From assembly GCF_001293685.1 (NCBI RefSeq), contig NZ_BCAG01000001.1, positions 372,001 through 436,000 on the forward strand: a stretch of DNA of 64,000 bases, in the 5' to 3' direction. A model generated the notes under the pieces. It saw only the letters and a list, made by a program, of their open reading frames with translations. It was not told the DNA's origin and ran no database searches. Source of the stretch: Desulfatitalea tepidiphila (GTDB lineage Bacteria > Desulfobacterota > Desulfobacteria > Desulfobacterales > Desulfosarcinaceae). The translations under genes were made by a program, and so were the position numbers. Below, piece by piece: positions 60,644 to 64,000 of the stretch. Each line of letters opens with the position of its first letter. Position 1 is the first letter of the stretch.

Positions 60644-62944
60644 ATGGATCAGAACGAACTCAGACAATGGGAGCGGCGCTGCATCCAGGAGGAGCCGCCG
60701 GCCTGCACCGCCGCCTGCCCGATTCACGTGGATGTCCGCTCCTTCGTCGGCCATTTGCAGAAGGGCCGATGGGATCAGGGTTGGCAGACATTGGCGCGGA
60801 CCATGCCCCTGGCCGGCTTGGTGGGGCGCATCTGCGATGGGCCTTGTGAAGCGCGCTGCAAACGTGGCGAAGCCGGCGACGCCATCCGTATCGCCGCCCT
60901 CGAGCAGGCCTGCGTCCGTCTGGCGAGAAGCGAATACCGGGTGACGCGGCTGCCGGGCCGGCCGAAGCGGATCGCCTTGCTGGGCTCCGGATTGAGCAGT
61001 CTGACCGTGGCTTGGGACCTGGTTCGAAAAGGTTACGGCGTCACCCTGTTCGAGCCGGGGGATGTGCCGGGGGCCGTGCTGTGCGATGCTCATCCGGTCC
61101 TGACGCCGGCGATCGTCGCCGCGGAGCTCGCCAGTCTCGAAACCCTGGGGGTCGCTTTCGAAACCGGGACGGCCGTTCATGGCCAGGCCTTTTTCGAAGA
61201 CCGGCGTGATCGGTTCGATGCCTTCTACATCGGGTTGGATGCGGTGGCATCGCTGCAGTGGCCCTTGGACAGAGGCGCCGGGGGAGAGGTCCGGATCGAC
61301 ACCGGCACCCAGGCCACCAGCCGGCCGGAGGTCTTTGCCGGCGGCGATGTCTTGTCGACCATCTGGCGGGTCGCCCAGGGCCGCTGGGCTGCCACCTCCA
61401 TCGATCGCTTCCTGCAGAAGGTTTCCATGACCGCCGGACGCGAACGTGAAGGACCCTACGACACCCGCCTGTACACCAGTCTGACCGATGTGGTCGCCCA
61501 ACCGGCCGTGCCCATGGCCGATGCCAAGGCCGGCTACAGCGAATCCGAGGCCATGGCCGAAGCCGCGCGCTGCCTGATCTGCCAATGCCTGGAATGCGTC
61601 AAGGTATGCCCCTATCTGGAGAATTTCGGTGCCTATCCCCGAAAATATGTCCGGGAGATCTACAACAACGAATCGATCGTGATGGGCAGTCGATCGGCCA
61701 ATCTGTTGATCAATTCGTGCAGCTTGTGCGGCCTGTGCGAGGCGGTATGCCCGGAAGACTTCGCCATGCAGGATCTTTGCCTGCAGGCGCGGCGCAGCAT
61801 GGTGCAGCGCGGCAAGATGCCGCCTACGGCCCATGAGTTCGCCTTGGAGGACATGGCCTTCAGTCTCGGGGAGGATTTCTTCCTGGCCCGTCACGCCCCG
61901 GGTGCGGGAGAGAGCAGCCATCTGTTCTTTCCGGGCTGCCAGCTCAGCGCGTCTGCGCCCGGCCAGGTGGATGCGCTGTACGCCCATCTCAACCATGCCC
62001 TGGGGGGTCGGGTCGGCCTGATGCTCGCCTGCTGCGGCGCACCGGCCTTCTGGGCCGGGCGCGAGGCCGATTTCGATCGTGCCCTGGCGCAATGGCAACA
62101 CCATTGGGAGGCGTTGGGCAGGCCGAAGCTGATCGTGGCCTGCGCCACTTGTCATGTGGTGTTCCAAGATCACCGGCCGGAGGTGCCGGTCCAGTCGGTC
62201 TGGGAGACCTTGGCGGAGGTGGGGTTGCCGCCTATCGACACCGATTCGGCGGCCGGCCCTCTGGCGATCCACGATCCTTGCACCACCCGGGAGATGCCGC
62301 ACGTTCAGGTCGCGGTGCGCCGCCTGCTCGATCAGCTCGGGGTATCCATTGCGGAACTCCCTTTGAGTGGTGAGAAGACCGAGTGCTGCGGTTTCGGCGG
62401 GTTGATGCAAAACGCCAACCCCGACTTGGCCCGGGAGGTGATCCGCCGCCGGGCCGACTTGAGCGGCTACGACTATGTGGCTTACTGTGCCATGTGTCGG
62501 GACAGCTTGGCGGCGGTGGGCAAGCGAACCTTGCACCTGCTGGATCTCATCTTTCCCGACCGGCGGATTCCGGACCCGGCGACCCGGCCGAGGCCCGGCT
62601 GGTCCGCGCGACGGGAACATCGCGCCCGGTTGAGAACCGACCTTTTGGACCGGTGGTGGGGTGAGACACCATCCGGCGGCCCGGAGTATCGCGCGCTCGT
62701 CCTGAGGATGGCGCCTGACGTAAGGGAGACCCTCGATGCGCGGCACATTCTCGTCGAGGATGTGCAGCAGGTCATTGCCCGGGCCGAGGCCGGCAGCCCC
62801 AAATTCCGCCATCCGGGTACCGGTCGCGTCAAAGCCGCCGGCCGTCCCCGCCACGTGACCTTCTGGGTGGAATACGCCCCTTGCGAGGCCGGATTCGAGG
62901 TTTTCAACGCCTATTCCCATCGAATGGAGGTGCACGGCCCATGA
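60644..62944 (+). CDS. Large Fe-S oxidoreductase: shortened GltD-like module, two [4Fe-4S], CCG domains (DVU_1558-like)
   Basis: 766 residues from ATG 60644. Residues 1-110 are a GltD-type Fe-S entry domain (PACTAACPIHVDVRSFVGHL, RICDGPCEARCKRGEAGDAI). Residues 115-270 have a flavin motif (RIALLGSGLSSLTVAWDL) but are much shorter than GltD, with most of the NADPH-binding domain missing. Next are two [4Fe-4S] motifs (CLICQCLECVKVCP, CSLCGLCEAVCP, about 305-370) and heterodisulfide reductase-type CCG regions (FFPGCQLSASA ... CCGAPAFWAG, then DPCTTREMPHVQ and ECCGFGGLM). A gene of this architecture follows mop in Desulfovibrio vulgaris (DVU_1558). It is a likely electron partner of Mop; the acceptor is unknown. 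Confidence 0.85.
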   Translation: MDQNELRQWERRCIQEEPPACTAACPIHVDVRSFVGHLQKGRWDQGWQTLARTMPLAGLVGRICDGPCEARCKRGEAGDAIRIAALEQACVRLARSEYRVTRLPGRPKRIALLGSGLSSLTVAWDLVRKGYGVTLFEPGDVPGAVLCDAHPVLTPAIVAAELASLETLGVAFETGTAVHGQAFFEDRRDRFDAFYIGLDAVASLQWPLDRGAGGEVRIDTGTQATSRPEVFAGGDVLSTIWRVAQGRWAATSIDRFLQKVSMTAGREREGPYDTRLYTSLTDVVAQPAVPMADAKAGYSESEAMAEAARCLICQCLECVKVCPYLENFGAYPRKYVREIYNNESIVMGSRSANLLINSCSLCGLCEAVCPEDFAMQDLCLQARRSMVQRGKMPPTAHEFALEDMAFSLGEDFFLARHAPGAGESSHLFFPGCQLSASAPGQVDALYAHLNHALGGRVGLMLACCGAPAFWAGREADFDRALAQWQHHWEALGRPKLIVACATCHVVFQDHRPEVPVQSVWETLAEVGLPPIDTDSAAGPLAIHDPCTTREMPHVQVAVRRLLDQLGVSIAELPLSGEKTECCGFGGLMQNANPDLAREVIRRRADLSGYDYVAYCAMCRDSLAAVGKRTLHLLDLIFPDRRIPDPATRPRPGWSARREHRARLRTDLLDRWWGETPSGGPEYRALVLRMAPDVRETLDARHILVEDVQQVIARAEAGSPKFRHPGTGRVKAAGRPRHVTFWVEYAPCEAGFEVFNAYSHRMEVHGP

Positions 62945-63153
62945 AGAGCGACAAGGATTGGGGCGATGAATTGGCCTGGCACTGTGCGGCCTGCGACCGG
63001 CCGCTGGAACTCGGTCAGGTCACCGTCACCTATATGAACAACAGCTTTACCACCGACATGCCCCGCTGTCCCGGATGCGGCCGGGTGCTTGTGCCCGAGG
63101 CGCTGGCCCTGGGCAAGATGGCCGAGGTGGAGAAGATCCTGGAAGATAAATAG
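62941..63153 (+). CDS. Small four-cysteine redox protein (DVU_1557-like)
   Basis: 70 residues; its ATG overlaps the previous stop (ATGA). Two Cys pairs are spaced far apart, CAACDRPLELG at residues 15-25 and RCPGCGRVLVPEAL near 43-55, giving a rubredoxin- or zinc-ribbon-like knuckle pair, and a charged helix closes the chain. It matches the small redox protein that occupies this place in the DVU_1555-1559-type clusters. Rubredoxin-like iron or structural zinc are both possible; function is not established. Confidence 0.85.
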   Translation: MKSDKDWGDELAWHCAACDRPLELGQVTVTYMNNSFTTDMPRCPGCGRVLVPEALALGKMAEVEKILEDK

Positions 63154-63164
63154 AGGCGTTTGAA

Positions 63165-63890
63165 GTGCCAGAAGAGGTGAAGTTGTATGAGACCCCGGCG
63201 CTGAGGACCGTCACCGGGCCGACCATCCGTCCGGGGGGATTGGCGTTGACCGAGAGGGCGTTGGCCTATTGCACGCTCCCGACAGAGGCCGCGGTTCTGG
63301 ACGTGGGCTGCGGCAACGGCGCCACCGTGGCCCACTTGCGCCGCAAGCATGGTTTGAAAGCCTTCGGGTTGGATGCGTCCGGCCGTTTGCTGGGCACAGG
63401 GCGAAACGCGACCGACGGTTTGCCGTTGATCCGGGGCAGGGCCGAGGCACTGCCTTTTGCGGACAGTTGCCTGGCGGCCATCTTTTGTGAATGTGTCCTT
63501 TCCCTGTTGTCCGCACCGCAGGTGGCCTTGGGCGAGTGGCACCGCGTCCTGGCGCCGCGGGGCTATCTGGTCGTTTCCGATCTGTACGCCCGAAACGGCG
63601 AACGGGAGGAGAGGCCGGCATCGGGAGCGTTGATGTCCTGCCTGGCGGGCGTCACCGGCTGCCGGACCTTGCATGAACGCATGCGCACTGCGAATTTCGA
63701 AGTGCTGCTGTTCGAGGACCACACGCCGCTGTTGAAGCGACTGGCCGCTCAATTGGTATGGGCCTACGGCTCCATGGCGGCCTTCTGGAAGGCTGCGGGG
63801 GGTGGTTGCGGCGACGGCTTCCAGGGCCCCATCGGGCGATCTGGATATTATTTGATGGTGGCACGCAGAGGAGCTGAGGAACATGGATGA
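63165..63890 (+). CDS. Class I SAM-dependent methyltransferase (DVU_1556-like)
   Basis: 241 residues, GTG start at 63165 with GAGG eight bases before. Motif I is AVLDVGCGNGATVAHLRR, the acidic motif FGLDASGRLLG, motif post-II ALPFADSCLAAIFCECVLSL with the Cys-rich SLLSAPQ, and motif III HRVLAPRGYLVVSDLYARNG. It is an ordinary Rossmann methyltransferase of the UbiE/11 type. It belongs to the conserved mop accessory group; the target (a cofactor or small molecule) is unknown. Its last eight bases overlap the next gene. Confidence 0.87.
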   Translation: MPEEVKLYETPALRTVTGPTIRPGGLALTERALAYCTLPTEAAVLDVGCGNGATVAHLRRKHGLKAFGLDASGRLLGTGRNATDGLPLIRGRAEALPFADSCLAAIFCECVLSLLSAPQVALGEWHRVLAPRGYLVVSDLYARNGEREERPASGALMSCLAGVTGCRTLHERMRTANFEVLLFEDHTPLLKRLAAQLVWAYGSMAAFWKAAGGGCGDGFQGPIGRSGYYLMVARRGAEEHG

Positions 63891-64000
63891 TCTGCTGATC
63901 CGCATGATGCGCTGGGGCCAGCAGGGTTACAGCTGCAGCCAGATTCTCCTGCTGCTGGGTATGGAGGCTTGCGGGCAGACCAATGACGATTTGGTGCGGT
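63883..64000 (+). CDS. C-GCAxxG-C-C family protein, N-terminal part (DVU_1555-like)
   Basis: 39 residues are visible before the window ends: MDDLLIRMMRWGQQGYSCSQ, then LLLLGMEACGQTNDDLVR. The start overlaps the methyltransferase stop by eight bases. Helix pattern, SCSQ and the following ACG motif match the DVU_1555-type C-GCAxxG-C-C proteins that follow the methyltransferase in such clusters. Redox or metal handling is inferred from the family's Cys residues; the rest of the cluster lies beyond the edge. Confidence 0.75.
   Translation, partial: MDDLLIRMMRWGQQGYSCSQILLLLGMEACGQTNDDLVR

Noticed and set aside
60428-62935. An 835-codon minus-strand open frame opposite the large Fe-S oxidoreductase gene
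   Set aside because: It is a shadow produced by GC-rich third positions. It has no family motif, while the plus strand has clear Fe-S and CCG motifs and overlapping neighbours.
1-64000. tRNA, rRNA, CRISPR arrays, integrases or prophage
   Set aside because: I scanned intergenic regions for cloverleaf T-arms, regularly spaced repeats and recombinase motifs and saw none. The repeats found are irregular and palindromic, unlike CRISPR.

Overview
The window looks like a chromosomal segment of a sulfate-reducing Desulfobacterota bacterium (Desulfobacterales/Desulfosarcina-like). This is inferred from several things: a 907-residue aldehyde oxidoreductase of the Desulfovibrio gigas Mop type, followed by genes matching the order of the DVU_1558-1555 families; a liv-type carboxylate/amino-acid uptake operon with an embedded acyl-CoA ligase; a TRAP transporter; iron alcohol dehydrogenase; PPDK and a PPi-type phosphofructokinase; and high-GC coding DNA. 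No rRNA, tRNA, CRISPR array, prophage or intact transposase was found.

Layout. (1) 0-14.5 kb, metal homeostasis: a cut-off membrane sensor; a ZnuABC-like importer and an LbtU-type porin on the minus strand; a secreted EEP-family phosphoesterase; a DtxR/MntR-type regulator; and on the plus strand a second metal ABC importer. Both permeases of this second importer carry a complete DtxR-like cytosolic domain. It is followed by an SLC13 permease with four RCK_C repeats. (2) 15.6-22.2 kb: minus-strand livK-H-M-fadD-G-F operon, with a strong hairpin after livK and a zinc-ribbon tail on LivM. (3) 22.8-30.8 kb: a tandem Usp protein, two chemoreceptors, Fe-alcohol dehydrogenase, an exported FnIII protein and a HIT protein. 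(4) 31-37.6 kb: DctPQM TRAP transporter, PPi-type PFK plus FBP aldolase/phosphatase, and an enoyl-CoA hydratase. (5) 37.9-49 kb: MurJ, CoA-disulfide reductase with rhodanese domain, an ArgA-like acetyltransferase, HU, a tautomerase, PheA, a zinc-ribbon miniprotein and PPDK. (6) 49.2-50.5 kb: a nest of MITE-like inverted repeats around a small exported protein. (7) 50.6-55.3 kb: a cNMP-binding methyltransferase, a convergently overlapping hybrid histidine kinase and a TraB/GumN protein. (8) 55.8-64 kb: a molybdenum hydroxylase locus with a small membrane protein, a ModE-type winged helix regulator, a MoeA-like protein, Mop, a large Fe-S oxidoreductase, a small redox protein, a methyltransferase and the start of a C-GCAxxG-C-C protein that runs off the window.

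How it works together (inference): two metal importers and a DtxR-family regulator control Zn/Mn/Fe supply. Liv and TRAP systems bring in organic acids that are activated by FadD and processed by crotonase-type beta-oxidation. PPDK, PPi-PFK and the bifunctional FBP aldolase/phosphatase form a reversible, pyrophosphate-based gluconeogenic route. The Mo-hydroxylase cluster oxidises an aldehyde or heterocycle and probably passes electrons to the associated multi-cluster Fe-S protein. The most unusual elements are the permease-DtxR fusions, the Mo-hydroxylase accessory set with its own regulator and leader, the zinc-ribbon LivM, and the repeat nest at 49-50.5 kb.
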